64,000 nt of DNA. Source: Lysobacteraceae bacterium PS02065 (GTDB lineage Bacteria; Pseudomonadota; Gammaproteobacteria; Xanthomonadales; Rhodanobacteraceae). The notes under the pieces are model-generated. The model ran no database searches, was not told the origin of the DNA, and saw only the letters and a list, made by a program, of their open reading frames with translations. Both the position numbers and the translations under genes were made by a program. The DNA is taken from positions 62,001 to 126,000 of the forward strand of contig JASCPI010000004.1 of NCBI GenBank assembly GCA_029959555.1, in the 5' to 3' direction. Below, one piece after another: positions 45,051 through 56,068 of the stretch; position 1 is the first letter of the stretch, and every line of letters begins with the position of its first letter.

Positions 45051-46931
45051 TCATTCCGCGCCTCGGTGGATCGCCTCAAGCATCAGTCGGAGCCCCTCAA
45101 CGTCCAGCCCGAAAGTCACACGGGCTAAGCTCGCGGCGCGGTCGTGCTGAGGGATCTTCTCGCCATGCCTATACGTGCTCGGCGCATCCGACGTCCCCTT
45201 GTGACCGACGAGGCCATCTGCGTGATCCACCAACATGCAGCCCAGGGCCGCCGTCTTGAAGGTGTGCCGGAACGAGTGGAACACCTTGCGGTCGTCGGCC
45301 TGTCGAGCGCCTAGCGCCTCCGCGTGGGCCTTCAGCGCGTCGGACACGTGCCCTCCGCCCTTCTCAATTGTGCCGGCGGAGTCCAGTAGTCGCGCAGTGC
45401 CCCGGTCGCGCCTCGCCGAGGCGAGTTCGAGGAACCCCATACGGATCAGGTCAGGGTGAATGGGCACGCACCGCGTGCTCGCTTTGTTCTTCAGTCGCCG
45501 CCCTGCATACGGCACGATGCGGATGACCGGGACGTCCTGACCGCTTGCGGTCTTCGTCTCGGGATGCGACTGCAACACGTCCTCCGCACGGAGGCCAACC
45601 AGCTCCGACAGCCGCGCCCCGGTGTACAGCGCCAACAGGATGAACCACGGCCAGTCCTTCCATTGCGATCCGTCACGGAAAGCTGTGGATTCTCCGAGGC
45701 GACGGAGCGCGTTCGTCCGGCGCTTCCGCACATAGGCACCAAGGGCGTCGGGGTCGAACATCAGCGCGAGGTCGCGGGGCGTCCACGGCTCGTAGCTCGT
45801 GTCCTCGTCGTCGCGCACCCTGCCGCCGGGCCTGAACTCGAACGCCTGCGGTACCTCCACGCCATGCCGACTGGCGCAGTACCTGACGAATCCCCGAATC
45901 GCTGCCATGCGATTCATTAGAGTCTGGCTCGCCCGGAGGTGATCGTTAGGCACCTCGCCGCGCTCCGCGAGCCCGATAAGCTCCGCCATAGGCATCGCGG
46001 CGTAGGGCTTCACACGACTGTTGGGCAAGCGCTCCTCGATACGCTCATAGCGCAGAAGCGACTGAGGCGTGATGCCGGTCACGGGAGCGTCAACCCCCAT
46101 GATTACGGAGAACGTCGCCCAGGCCTTCCCGTCGTTGTCGGGAATTCGACCGCCTTTCCATGCCCCACCGCGCTTCGCCTGTGAGGCAACGTACAGGCCC
46201 CACGCCTCTCCTATGGTCGGCACTTGCGCCATCGACGTCGCGGCGGCCGGTGATGCCTCTGGCGGCGCCGTGACCGTGCTGACCGGCGCAGAAGCAGCGC
46301 CCGACGCGAACGCCTCGCCGCACATGGCCGCCTTGCGGTTGTAGACCTGCCCCATGGCCAGCAGGAACTGCCGGGCGACGTCCTTCGCGTCGATCCTGTC
46401 GAGCTGCTCGAACTCGGCGCGGGTCATCAGCGGCACGTGGTCCGAGTCGGCCTCGTCGGTCGTCATCAGGTCGACCGCCATCGTGGCCGCGTTGTCCTGC
46501 TCACGGCGTGACGGCCTGCTGGTGCCCTCGACGCCCTGCGGTAGCGACACGAGCCGCTCCAGCGTCTCCTCCGCCAGCCCGGCGACCGACTCGCAGTGGT
46601 CGGCATAGCTGTCGCGGTCGAAGGTCTCGTGCTCGTCCAGTTCGATCAGACGGCGGATGTCGCCGTCGCGCTGGAACATGCGGCGCCGCCAGTCGGCGAC
46701 GAGGGCTGCAATCTGATCAGAGGTCATCGTGGTCATGGTCCGGCGCAGCCGCGCGAAGAACGCGTGCGCGTGAAAGGCGAGATATGAGGCGCGGTTCGAC
46801 GCCGCCTTGCGGGTCGAGTGGCCGAGGCTGCTGTGCAGCTCGCGACGGCCGATGGCGGGCACAAGCTCGGCGGGAACACGGAGGCGGAAGTGATAGGCGT
46901 CGAGTCGGCGAACGACATAGGTCGCTGGCAT
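45051..46931 (-). CDS. int: Tyrosine-recombinase integrase of the island
   Basis: 626 residues, starting at ATG 46931 (MPATYVVRRLDAYHFRLR), an N-terminal DUF6538-like arm-binding region; an in-frame GTG 30 bp upstream is less likely. Catalytic set: TGARLSEL (R440), HSFRHTFK (H552, R555), GHKG (H577) and STYRHGEK (nucleophile Y587). It lies 105 bp from the tRNA-Pro 3' end and points away from it, the usual arrangement for site-specific integration. The attachment repeats flank it as predicted. Confidence 0.93.
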   Translation of the reverse strand: MPATYVVRRLDAYHFRLRVPAELVPAIGRRELHSSLGHSTRKAASNRASYLAFHAHAFFARLRRTMTTMTSDQIAALVADWRRRMFQRDGDIRRLIELDEHETFDRDSYADHCESVAGLAEETLERLVSLPQGVEGTSRPSRREQDNAATMAVDLMTTDEADSDHVPLMTRAEFEQLDRIDAKDVARQFLLAMGQVYNRKAAMCGEAFASGAASAPVSTVTAPPEASPAAATSMAQVPTIGEAWGLYVASQAKRGGAWKGGRIPDNDGKAWATFSVIMGVDAPVTGITPQSLLRYERIEERLPNSRVKPYAAMPMAELIGLAERGEVPNDHLRASQTLMNRMAAIRGFVRYCASRHGVEVPQAFEFRPGGRVRDDEDTSYEPWTPRDLALMFDPDALGAYVRKRRTNALRRLGESTAFRDGSQWKDWPWFILLALYTGARLSELVGLRAEDVLQSHPETKTASGQDVPVIRIVPYAGRRLKNKASTRCVPIHPDLIRMGFLELASARRDRGTARLLDSAGTIEKGGGHVSDALKAHAEALGARQADDRKVFHSFRHTFKTAALGCMLVDHADGLVGHKGTSDAPSTYRHGEKIPQHDRAASLARVTFGLDVEGLRLMLEAIHRGAE

Positions 46932-47036
46932 TTGTGTAGCACCGTATCGGTGCAAGAACACGCGGCTTGTCCAGCGCGGCCGTCATCGCGATCGTAAGTC
47001 GATGATCCGAAAGGGCCATCGAACGATGGGGATGTT

Positions 47037-47053
47037 TGGTCGGGGTAGAGGGA
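47037..47053. repeat. Right attachment site within tRNA-Pro
   Basis: Same 17 bases as at 37622-37638. Here they form the 3' end of an intact tRNA gene, so insertion left the tRNA whole. Confidence 0.85.
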
Positions 47054-47113
47054 TTCGAACCCCCGACATCCTGCTCCCAAAGCAGGCGCGCTACCAGACT
47101 GCGCTATACCCCG
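47037..47113 (-). tRNA. tRNA-Pro (anticodon UGG)
   Basis: 77 bases on the minus strand, from CGGGGTATAGCGCAG to CCCCGACCA. Acceptor stem CGGGGTA/TACCCCG, anticodon stem CCTGC/GCAGG around loop TTTGGGA (anticodon TGG), T-loop TTCGAAT. The CCA is encoded. Target of the integrative element. Confidence 0.97.
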
Positions 47114-47198
47114 ATATCCGGACGACCGGTGCGGCCCTTGGAACGGGCCCGAGAAGGCGGCCGATGGTAGTGGCCGCCCGGATGGGCGTCAAACGCGC

Positions 47199-48095
47199 TC
47201 AGTCCTCGTCCCAGAGCGATGCGGGGCCCGTCGTGGCGCTGCGGCGTGGATTCGCACGGATCGCCTCGGCGAGGCCATGGACGACCGCGACCGCGTCGCG
47301 CGTCGCGGCGACGTCGTGCACGCGCACGATCGCGGCACCGCGCTGCACGGCGATCACGGCGGCGGCGAGCGAGCCGGCGAGGCGGTCGGCGGTCGATTCG
47401 CGGCCGGTCAAGGCACCGATCATCGACTTGCGCGAGAAACCGACGAACACGGGCGCGATCTCGGCGAAGCGGCGCAGGTCGGCGAGCAGCGCGAGGTTGT
47501 GGGCCAGCGTCTTGCCGAAGCCGAAGCCGGGATCGACGAGGATGCGCTTGCGGTCGATGCCGGCGAGCTGGCAGGCGAACAGGCGGTCGGTCAGGAAGCG
47601 GTGCACGTCGCCGACGACGTCGTCGTAGGACGGCGCGTCCTGCATCGTGCGCGGCTCGCCGAGCATGTGCATGACGCAGACCGCCGCGCCGGTGTCGGCG
47701 GCGGCCTCGAGCGCGCCCTCGCCGCGCAGCGCGTTGACGTCGTTGATGAGGCCGGCGCCGGCTGCGACGACGGCACGCATGACGCGCGCGTCGGAGGTGT
47801 CGACCGAGATCGGCACGTCGGTGCTGGCGGCGAGCGCCTCGACTACGGGCACGAGGCGTGCGATCTGCACGTCGGCCTCGACCGGCGCCGAACCGGGACG
47901 CGTCGACTCGGCGCCGAGGTCGAGCAGGTCGGCGCCCTCGTCGAGCAGGCGGCGCGCGTGCTCGATCGCGCGCGCGGGCTCGACGTAGCGGCCGCCGTCG
48001 GAGAACGAGTCGTCGGTCATGTTGACGATGCCGCAGACGCGCGGCCGGTCGAGCACGAGCACGCGGCCCTTGCAGTCGATTTCGGGATGGAACAT
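47199..48095 (-). CDS. folP: Dihydropteroate synthase
   Basis: 298 residues making 7,8-dihydropteroate for folate. CGIVNMTDDSFSDGG near 21-35, DLGAESTRPGSAPV near 60-73, ILVDPGFGFGKTLAHN near 185-200 and IVRVHDVAATRDA near 260-272. Start ATG 48095 has AGGAGG six bases upstream. The ftsH terminator lies in its leader, so folP is either read through from ftsH or has a very short transcript of its own. Confidence 0.95.
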   Translation of the reverse strand: MFHPEIDCKGRVLVLDRPRVCGIVNMTDDSFSDGGRYVEPARAIEHARRLLDEGADLLDLGAESTRPGSAPVEADVQIARLVPVVEALAASTDVPISVDTSDARVMRAVVAAGAGLINDVNALRGEGALEAAADTGAAVCVMHMLGEPRTMQDAPSYDDVVGDVHRFLTDRLFACQLAGIDRKRILVDPGFGFGKTLAHNLALLADLRRFAEIAPVFVGFSRKSMIGALTGRESTADRLAGSLAAAVIAVQRGAAIVRVHDVAATRDAVAVVHGLAEAIRANPRRSATTGPASLWDED

Positions 48096-48113
48096 CGCAG
48101 CCTCCTGGCGACG

Positions 48114-48138
48114 AAAAAGGCCGCCCGGAGGCGGCCTT
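48114..48138 (-). terminator. Rho-independent terminator between ftsH and folP
   Basis: Minus-strand stem AAGGCCGCC-TCCG-GGCGGCCTT followed by TTTCGTCG; the T-run totals five. 21 bases past the ftsH stop and 18 bases before the folP ATG, so it is placed to partly separate or attenuate folP. Confidence 0.75.
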
Positions 48139-48159
48139 GGGTTTCGGACGTAGGCCGGC

Positions 48160-50097
<1,938 letters not shown>

Positions 50098-50130
50098 GTT
50101 GATCTGGAATCCTCTCGCAAGACTTCACCG

Positions 50131-50751
50131 TCAGCCCTTCTTCCCGGTCGCCAGCGCATAGACCTCGTTGCTGCGCGCCCGGGATGCCTTCGGCTTCCGG
50201 ATGCTGACGCGTGCATAGTCGCCACGCAAGCGCCGTACGTATTCGTCGAAACCCTGTCCCTGGAACAGCTTGGTGAGAAACGCACCACCGTGGCGCAGCC
50301 GTTCCCGGGCGAAATCGGCGGCGAGATCGGCGAGGTACATCGACCTGTCCTGATCCACCGCCCCGACCCCGCTCATGTTGGGGGCCATGTCGGAAAGCAC
50401 AAGATCGACCCGGTCGTCACCCAACAAGGCCTCGAGCTGTTTCACGACGGCGTCCTCGCGGAAATCGCCTTCGATGAAGTCCACGCCCGAAATGCCCTGC
50501 ATCGGCAGGATGTCGAGGGCGACGATGCGTCCGCGGTCACCGAGGCGCTCGCGCACCATCTGCGACCATCCGCCTGGCGCAGCACCGAGGTCGACGACGA
50601 CCATGCCGGGCTTGAGCAGCGCGTCGCGCTCGATCAGCTCGTCGAGCTTGAACACAGCGCGCGAGCGCCAGCCTTCGGCCTGCGCACGCTTCACGTAAGG
50701 GTCGCTGAAATGCTCCTGCAGCCAGCGGGAACTCGATTTGCTTCGCGCCAC
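50131..50751 (-). CDS. rlmE: 23S rRNA (uridine2552-2'-O)-methyltransferase RlmE
   Basis: 206 residues from the GTG at 50751, which matches the E. coli protein length; an ATG at 50784 would add 11. [20 protein letters not shown] opens the protein. SAM motif [14 protein letters not shown] near 50-63 and catalytic K-D-K-E pieces in [11 protein letters not shown] and [11 protein letters not shown] -10-like TATTAT on the minus strand near 50803-50808 fits a promoter here. Paired with ftsH downstream, as in E. coli, and divergent from yhbY. Confidence 0.93.
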   Translation of the reverse strand: MARSKSSSRWLQEHFSDPYVKRAQAEGWRSRAVFKLDELIERDALLKPGMVVVDLGAAPGGWSQMVRERLGDRGRIVALDILPMQGISGVDFIEGDFREDAVVKQLEALLGDDRVDLVLSDMAPNMSGVGAVDQDRSMYLADLAADFARERLRHGGAFLTKLFQGQGFDEYVRRLRGDYARVSIRKPKASRARSNEVYALATGKKG

Positions 50752-50859
50752 GTGGGTCTCGACCGCGCAGCGCGCGTTCATCATTCAGGGGAATGGGCCC
50801 ATAATAGCGCGATTCCGCGGCCCGACCGGCCGCCCTGCCCCCGGATTCGGATTCCGTTC

Positions 50860-51156
50860 ATGCCCCTCTCGCCGTTCCAGAAGCGCTACCTGCGTGGCCT
50901 CGCGCACAACCTCGATCCGATCGTCCTGCTCGGCCAGAAAGGCGTCACGCCGAACCTGCTGACCGAACTCGGCGTCGCACTCGACCACCACGAGCTGGTC
51001 AAGATCAAGCTCTCCGGCGGCGACCGCGAGGAGCGCGCCTCGCAGCTCGAGGCGATCAACGCCGCGACCGGCTCCGAAGTCGTGCAGACGATCGGCCACA
51101 CCGCGACGCTGTGGCGCCGCAACGAGAAGGAACCGCGGCTGCCGCTGCCGAAGTGA
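50860..51156 (+). CDS. yhbY: Ribosome assembly RNA-binding protein YhbY
   Basis: 98 residues with the CRS1-YhbY (CRM) fold: FQKRYLRGLAHNLDPIVLLGQKGVTP, then LVKIKLSGGDREER and the GxxG-type loop. Binds pre-50S ribosomal RNA. Start ATG 50860, divergent from rlmE across a 108-bp region. Confidence 0.94.
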   Translation: MPLSPFQKRYLRGLAHNLDPIVLLGQKGVTPNLLTELGVALDHHELVKIKLSGGDREERASQLEAINAATGSEVVQTIGHTATLWRRNEKEPRLPLPK

Positions 51157-51160
51157 TCCG

Positions 51161-51547
51161 ATGCAGCTGAGCCACGACCGGCCGGAAGGCTATTTCTTCA
51201 TCCGCGCCTGCCATCCGGGCGCGATCACGGTGATCGACCGCGAACTGCGCGAGAGCTTCGTCGTGATGCCCGACCGCATCGTGGAGAACTGGCCTGTGTC
51301 GCATGCCGGCGCGCTCGACGAAGCCGCCGTGGCCGTCCTCATCGAACTCGACGCCGAAGTCGTGCTGATCGGCTCCGGCGATCGACAGGTCTTCCCGCCA
51401 CGCGAGTTCCTGAAACCGCTGCTGCGCAAGGGCATCGGCGTCGAGGTCATGGACAATGCCGCGGCGAGCCGCACCTACAACCTGCTCGCAGGCGAAGGCC
51501 GGCGTGTGGCCGCGGCGTTCATGCTGGGTGGTCCGGCGACGGGCTGA
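51161..51547 (+). CDS. Mth938-like domain protein
   Basis: 128 residues with the Mth938/DUF498 fold seen in small proteins of unknown function: VVMPDRIVENWPVSHAG, VVLIGSGDRQVFPPREF and VEVMDNAAASRTYNLLAGEG. 4 bp after yhbY on the same strand, so co-transcribed. Often found next to protein-export or respiratory assembly genes, but the role here is unknown. Confidence 0.82.
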   Translation: MQLSHDRPEGYFFIRACHPGAITVIDRELRESFVVMPDRIVENWPVSHAGALDEAAVAVLIELDAEVVLIGSGDRQVFPPREFLKPLLRKGIGVEVMDNAAASRTYNLLAGEGRRVAAAFMLGGPATG

Positions 51548-51563
51548 GGATTCCTTCTTCGAA

Positions 51564-51722
51564 GGCGGAACCGCCGCAGGCGATTCCGCCGTGGCGGGTG
51601 ACGGCGTCGCATGATTTCGGGGTTGTCCACGGCGACGGACCCACACGCTGCCCGCTGGATCGAGCGGTCGTGAAGTGATGTCGCGCCTCACGGCGGAATC
51701 CGCTGCGCGGGTTCCGCCCTAC
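51564..51722. repeat. MITE-like repeat copy 1
   Basis: About 159 bp. Left end GGCGGAACCGCCGCAGG and right end CGGGTTCCGCCCTAC are imperfect inverted repeats. Nearly the same sequence recurs at 51753-51916 in the same orientation, 30 bp on. No ORF. Whole gap 51548-51963 is made of these two copies and short spacers. Confidence 0.75.
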
Positions 51723-51752
51723 GTGACTGCTCTCACGATTCTCGGATGTCGC

Positions 51753-51916
51753 GTAGGGCGGAACCGCCGCAGGCGATTCCGCCGTGCCGGGTGACGGCGT
51801 CGCATGATCTCGGGATCGTCCACGGTCAAGGGGCCCACACGCCGCACGCCGGATCGAGCGAACGTGAAGTGATGTCGCGCTTCACGGCGGAATCCGCTGC
51901 GCGGGTTCCGCCCTAC
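51753..51916. repeat. MITE-like repeat copy 2
   Basis: About 164 bp with complete ~34-bp imperfect terminal inverted repeats: GTAGGGCGGAACCGCCGCAG at the left and CGCTGCGCGGGTTCCGCCCTAC-type sequence at the right. Internal part matches copy 1 closely (GGGTGACGGCGTCGCATGAT). Downstream of rpoS on the minus strand, so it could affect its mRNA 3' end. Confidence 0.75.
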
Positions 51917-51963
51917 CTGTCCCGGGCGGCAGCTCGGGTGACTCCAACAGGCTGCGCTTGCTC

Positions 51964-52860
51964 TCAGGCCTTGTCCTGCCCCGACAGCTTGCGCAGGCGT
52001 CGCAGCGCGTCTTCCTGGATCTGGCGCACGCGCTCGCGCGTGATGCCGAGCTCGCGTGCGATCTCGGCCAGCGACTGCACAGGCACGCCGCTGAGTCCGA
52101 AGCGTCGCTCGACGACGAGGCGCTGGCGCGGGTTGAGCGCAGCGAGCCATTCGTCGAGTTGTCCCTTGCGCTCTCCGTCGCTGCGCGAGGGCATCGCGTC
52201 GTCGTCCTCGACGATCTGCTCGATCAGCGCACGGTCGTCCCCTTCCGACATCGGTGCGTCGAGCGAACTGATGTGCTCGCTGACGCGGAACAGCTCGGCG
52301 ACCTGCGCCGAGCTCATCGATACCGCGTGGGCGAGCTCGTCGAGAGTCGGCGCACGACCCCGCTTCGCGGTGATCTCCCGGTTCGCACGCAGCACCTGGG
52401 CGAGTTCGCGCAGCACGTGCACGGGCAGGCGCACGGTGCGGCTCTGGTGGGACATCGCATGCTGCACGCCCTGGCGGATCCACCACATCGCATACGTCGA
52501 GAAGCGCAGGCGGCGGCCCGGATCGAACTTCTCGACCGCTCGGATCAGGCCGATGTTGCCTTCCTCGATGAGGTCCATGAGCGGCACGCCGCGGCCGACA
52601 TAGCCGCGTGCGACCGTCACCACGAGACGCAGGTTGGCCTCGATGAGGCGATGCCGCGCGAGCGCGTCGCCGGCCTGCACGCGCTCGGCGAGCGCCCACT
52701 CCTCCTCGGCCGTCAGCAGCGGGATCAGGCCGATCTCGTTGAGGTAGGCACCGGTGGAGGTGCGCACTTCCTCGTCGACCGGCTCGATCGCGTCGAGCAG
52801 CTCGAGGACGTCCTCGACTTCGGGCTCGTCGGGCGTCGGATGGGCGTCGTTCGCCTGCAT
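51964..52860 (-). CDS. rpoS: RNA polymerase sigma factor RpoS (stationary phase/stress)
   Basis: 298-residue sigma-70 family member. Region 2: [20 protein letters not shown], then [20 protein letters not shown] and [16 protein letters not shown]; region 3 with [20 protein letters not shown]; region 4: [15 protein letters not shown] and [20 protein letters not shown]. The small N-terminus and the neighbour nlpD upstream identify it as RpoS, not RpoD or RpoH. It is the last gene of the surE-pcm-yqaA-nlpD-rpoS series. Confidence 0.96.
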   Translation of the reverse strand: MQANDAHPTPDEPEVEDVLELLDAIEPVDEEVRTSTGAYLNEIGLIPLLTAEEEWALAERVQAGDALARHRLIEANLRLVVTVARGYVGRGVPLMDLIEEGNIGLIRAVEKFDPGRRLRFSTYAMWWIRQGVQHAMSHQSRTVRLPVHVLRELAQVLRANREITAKRGRAPTLDELAHAVSMSSAQVAELFRVSEHISSLDAPMSEGDDRALIEQIVEDDDAMPSRSDGERKGQLDEWLAALNPRQRLVVERRFGLSGVPVQSLAEIARELGITRERVRQIQEDALRRLRKLSGQDKA

Positions 52861-52910
52861 CGGGCGAGCTTAGTGCGCCGCGCCGGGCAAGGAAACCGAC
52901 CGATGCATCG

Positions 52911-53846
52911 TCAACGCCGCGGCAGGAACGCGGCCGGATCGACCGGTTTGCCGTCCTTGCGGATCTCGAAGTGCAGCATGTCGCGGCTCGCGCTCGTCGA
53001 ACCCATTTCGGCGATCTGCTGACCGAGCTCGACCTTGTCGCCTTCCTGGACGAGACGACGACGATTGTGGCCGTAGGCCGACAGCAACGAGGTGTTGTGC
53101 TTGATGATGATGAGCTCGCCGTAACCGATCAGGCCGTTGCCGCTGTAGACGACCTCGCCGTCCGCAGCGGCGCGCACGGGATCACCCGCACGTCCCGAGA
53201 TGTCGATGCCCTGGCGCGTCGGGTCGCCCGCGACGAAGCCGGACAGGCGCGCGCCTTCGGCCGGCCACTGCCAGCGGATGCCCGATGCCGAGGCCGCCGC
53301 AGCGGGCGGCGGCGCGGCGGCCGGTGGCGGAGCCGCGACGACGGGCGGATTCGCCCCTACTTGAGGCGGAGCGGACGCAGGCGGCACCTGGGTCACGCTC
53401 GTCGCCGGACGCGGCGCCGTCGTCGATGACGGTGCCGAGGCGACCGGCGGCGGCGCGGCTTGCACAGGACGCGTTGCAGGAGCGGACGGCGGCGTGACCG
53501 GACGCGTCGGCGCCGCCGCCATGGGGCGCGGCGGCGGTGCCTCGCCGAGACGGATGTCCTGTCCCACGTAGATCGTGTACGGCGGGCCGATGCGGTTGAT
53601 GCGCGCGAGCTCGCGGACATCCATGCCGTTGCGGAACGCGATGCCGTACAGCGTGTCGCCACGCTGCACGCGGTGCACACCACCCGGCGCCGGCGCGGGC
53701 GCGCGCGGTGTGGATGCCGGGGAGGCGGAAGGGCGTGGCCGCGAGCCGGGACGACTGCGATCCTCGACCGGCGCAGGAGGCGTCGTCGCGCACGCGGCCA
53801 CGAGCAGGGCGAGGCTCGCGGCGGTGCAGGTGCGGATCCGTGTCAT
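52911..53846 (-). CDS. nlpD: NlpD-like LysM/M23 lipoprotein
   Basis: 311 residues from ATG 53846. Lipobox LLVAAC (lipoprotein); LysM domain VHRVQRGDTLYGIAFRNGMD near 60-80; a long Pro/Ala linker; C-terminal M23 domain with QGIDISGRAGDPV and DMLHFEIRKDGKPVDPA. The usual first zinc histidine is replaced by glutamine (RQGID), so the domain is probably catalytically dead and acts as an amidase activator, like E. coli NlpD. rpoS follows after 50 bp. Confidence 0.9.
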   Translation of the reverse strand: MTRIRTCTAASLALLVAACATTPPAPVEDRSRPGSRPRPSASPASTPRAPAPAPGGVHRVQRGDTLYGIAFRNGMDVRELARINRIGPPYTIYVGQDIRLGEAPPPRPMAAAPTRPVTPPSAPATRPVQAAPPPVASAPSSTTAPRPATSVTQVPPASAPPQVGANPPVVAAPPPAAAPPPAAAASASGIRWQWPAEGARLSGFVAGDPTRQGIDISGRAGDPVRAAADGEVVYSGNGLIGYGELIIIKHNTSLLSAYGHNRRRLVQEGDKVELGQQIAEMGSTSASRDMLHFEIRKDGKPVDPAAFLPRR

Positions 53847-53864
53847 CGTTTCCAAAGCCTACAC

Positions 53865-54470
53865 TTAGCGCATGAACTTGAAGTAGACGATCAACAGGAC
53901 GATCGCCACCACGACGGCCCAGCCGATCCATTCGATCCAGCGATGCAACGCGGCTTCGGCACGCGGCCCGGCCAGGCGGATCACGCCTGCCAGCAGGTAC
54001 ACGCGCTTGCCGCGGCCGACGATCATGCTCGCCACGAATGGCAGCAACGGCACGCCGACGATGCCCGATGCCCACGTGAAGATCTTGAGCGGGATCGGCA
54101 GGAAACCCGCCAGCACGAGCAGCCAGAACGCCGACCAAGGGCTCTGCGAGGCGATCTCGCGCAGCTCCAGCACCTGCTTGTCGATACGCTCGAGCCAGCC
54201 CAGTGATTCGAGCAGCGGGCGCACGAGTTCGAACGCGAAATGGCCGAGCGCGTAGCCGACCAGCGCGCCGATCACCGAAGCCACCATGCTGATGGTCGCG
54301 TAGCGCAGCCAGCGGTGCGGCTTGGCCAGCACCATCGGGCCGAGCATGACCTCGGGCATGACCGGGAAGATGATCGCCTCGATGAAGCTCAGGCCCGCCA
54401 GCAGAGGCTCGGCCTTCGGATGCGCGGCCCAGCGCAAGGCACGCTCGTAGAGCGGCTGGAACAGCTTCAT
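53865..54470 (-). CDS. YqaA/DedA-family membrane protein
   Basis: 201 residues, membrane helices (AIIFPVMPEVMLGPMVL, MVASVIGALVGYALGHFAFEL, FWLLVLAGFLPIPLKIFTW, IGWAVVVAIVLLIVYF). FPVMPEVML and GFLPIPLKIFTW are signature blocks of the YqaA/DedA group, linked to lipid transport in related proteins. ATG 54470 has GGAGGG six bases upstream. Between pcm and nlpD in the conserved block. Confidence 0.88.
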   Translation of the reverse strand: MKLFQPLYERALRWAAHPKAEPLLAGLSFIEAIIFPVMPEVMLGPMVLAKPHRWLRYATISMVASVIGALVGYALGHFAFELVRPLLESLGWLERIDKQVLELREIASQSPWSAFWLLVLAGFLPIPLKIFTWASGIVGVPLLPFVASMIVGRGKRVYLLAGVIRLAGPRAEAALHRWIEWIGWAVVVAIVLLIVYFKFMR

Positions 54471-54501
54471 CGACGGCCCTCCAGGCCCTGACGGTACGTA
54501 C

Positions 54502-55179
54502 TCACCCGACACCGCCGAGCAGCGGCACGAAACTCACCAGGCCGAGCGACTCTCTCACCCAGCCGTCCTCGCCGGCGCGGATGCGCAGCAGCGTCTGGCG
54601 ACCGGCCGGGCCGACCGGCGCCACGAGTGTGCCGTGCGGGGCGAGCTGGGCCAGCAGCGCCTGCTCGACCTCGGCGCCCGCCGCCGTGACGATGATCGCG
54701 TCGAACGGCGCGTCGTCGGGCCAGCCGAGGCGGCCGTCGTCGTGGCGCGAGCGCACGTTGGCGATGCCGAGCTTGCGGAACAGCCGGCGCGCGTTGCGCA
54801 GCAGCTCCTCGATGCGCTCGACCGTGTAGACCTTCTCGACCAGTGCGGCGAGCACCGCGCACTGGTAGCCCGAGCCCGTGCCGACCTCGAGCACGCGCTT
54901 CGGCAGACCGTGCTCGATGAGCGCCTCGGTCATGCGCGCGACGACGTGCGGCTGCGAGATCGTCTGGCCCTGCCCGATCGGCAAGGCGGTGTCCTCGTAG
55001 GCGCGCGTGGCCAGCGCCTCGTCGACGAACAGGTGGCGCGGCAGCGAACGGATCACGTCGAGCACGCGGCGGTCGGCGATGCCGTCCTCGGCGAGGCGCT
55101 CGACGAGACGATCACGTGCGCGCTGCGAGGTCATGCCGAGCCCGCGCGCCTCGGGGACGTGACGCGCGAATCCCGTCAT
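54502..55179 (-). CDS. pcm: Protein-L-isoaspartate O-methyltransferase
   Basis: 225 residues repairing isoaspartate in damaged proteins. Active-site block [20 protein letters not shown] near 66-85, SAM motif [16 protein letters not shown] near 95-110 and [15 protein letters not shown] overlaps the surE stop by 4 bases (ATGA), so the two are coupled. Usual partner of surE and rpoS. Confidence 0.95.
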   Translation of the reverse strand: MTGFARHVPEARGLGMTSQRARDRLVERLAEDGIADRRVLDVIRSLPRHLFVDEALATRAYEDTALPIGQGQTISQPHVVARMTEALIEHGLPKRVLEVGTGSGYQCAVLAALVEKVYTVERIEELLRNARRLFRKLGIANVRSRHDDGRLGWPDDAPFDAIIVTAAGAEVEQALLAQLAPHGTLVAPVGPAGRQTLLRIRAGEDGWVRESLGLVSFVPLLGGVG

Positions 55180-55949
55180 GCGGCGTCGCTCCGCAGGTTC
55201 AGCGAGCCGACCCAGCCGCTGACCTTGTCCAGCGCCTGGTAGCGCGTGAGGTCGACGTGGATCGGCGTGATCGAGACGAAGCCTTCGCGCACGGCGTGGA
55301 AGTCGGTGCCGGGACCGTCGTCCTCGGCTTCGCCGGCCGGGCCGATCCACCAGACCGGACGACCGCGCGGATCGTTCTGCTTCACGCACGGCGCCGAGCG
55401 ATGCCGACGCCCGAGGCGCGACACCGACAGGCCGCGGATCTGCGACCACGGCAGGTCCGGCACGTTGACGTTGAGGATCGTGTCGGCCGGCAGCGGATCG
55501 ACCAGCAACTTGCGCATGAGCAGCATGACCGCGAGCGCGGCCGACTCGTAGTGCTCGCCGACATGGTCCTTCGTGACCAATGACACCGCGATCGCGGGCA
55601 GGCCGAGGAAGCGGCCTTCCATCGCGGCCGACACGGTGCCCGAATAGATGACGTCGTCGCCGAGGTTGGCGGCGCTGTTGATGCCGGACACGACGATGTC
55701 GGGCTCGTGGTCGAGCAGGCCGGACAGCGCGAGGTGGACGCAGTCGGTCGGCGTGCCGGCGACGCGGTAGCGGCCGTCGTCGAGCTTCGTCACGCGGATC
55801 GGCTGGTCCAGTGTCAGCGAGTTGCTCGCGCCGGAGCGGTCGCGGTCGGGCGCGACGACGACGACGTCGCCGACCGCGCGCAGATGCTGCGCGAGCACGT
55901 GGATGCCGGGCGCTTCCACGCCATCGTCGTTGCTGACCAGAACACGCAT
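55176..55949 (-). CDS. surE: 5'-nucleotidase SurE
   Basis: 257 residues. Metal site at the N-terminus: [14 protein letters not shown] (D-D), then SGASNSLT, and [22 protein letters not shown]. Nucleoside-monophosphate phosphatase of stationary phase. Start ATG 55949 with AAGG upstream. First gene of the surE-rpoS series on the minus strand. Confidence 0.95.
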   Translation of the reverse strand: MRVLVSNDDGVEAPGIHVLAQHLRAVGDVVVVAPDRDRSGASNSLTLDQPIRVTKLDDGRYRVAGTPTDCVHLALSGLLDHEPDIVVSGINSAANLGDDVIYSGTVSAAMEGRFLGLPAIAVSLVTKDHVGEHYESAALAVMLLMRKLLVDPLPADTILNVNVPDLPWSQIRGLSVSRLGRRHRSAPCVKQNDPRGRPVWWIGPAGEAEDDGPGTDFHAVREGFVSITPIHVDLTRYQALDKVSGWVGSLNLRSDAA

Positions 55950-56039
55950 TGCCTGCCTTCCTGCGGGCGCGCGAACCTCGACGGTGCCGCGCCCGTTCTG
56001 TCGCGGCGCTGCGCGACGTTGCCTTTCGGATAACGCGGA

Positions 56040-56068
56040 ATCATAGCGGATTCGGCCTGCCCGCTGAA
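56040..56068 (-). promoter_or_regulatory. Candidate promoter for the surE-pcm-yqaA-nlpD-rpoS series
   Basis: Minus strand: -35 TTCAGC (56063-56068), 17-bp spacer, -10 TATGAT (56040-56045). About 85 bp before the surE ATG. The -35 is weak. The rest of the 348-bp gap between surE and the Smr gene shows no gene. Confidence 0.45.

Larger units (their letters stand above)
37622..47053. mobile_element. tRNA-Pro integrative element (putative phage satellite or minimal prophage)
   Basis: A 9.4-kb element flanked by a 17-bp direct repeat TGGTCGGGGTAGAGGGA (37622-37638 and 47037-47053), the second copy being the 3' end of an intact tRNA-Pro gene. The integrase is next to the tRNA, as expected. Cargo: two overlapping hypothetical genes, a C-tail-anchored protein, a serine recombinase, three further membrane proteins, a gp15-like virion protein, two small hypotheticals and a hairpin array. 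No capsid, portal, terminase or replication gene is seen. It might be a defective prophage, a phage-inducible satellite, or an element that borrows helper functions. Confidence 0.8.

Noticed and set aside
37622..47053. CRISPR array or retron in the island
   Set aside because: The palindromes at 44222-44432 differ in sequence with no equal spacers, there is no Cas gene, and no reverse transcriptase is encoded.
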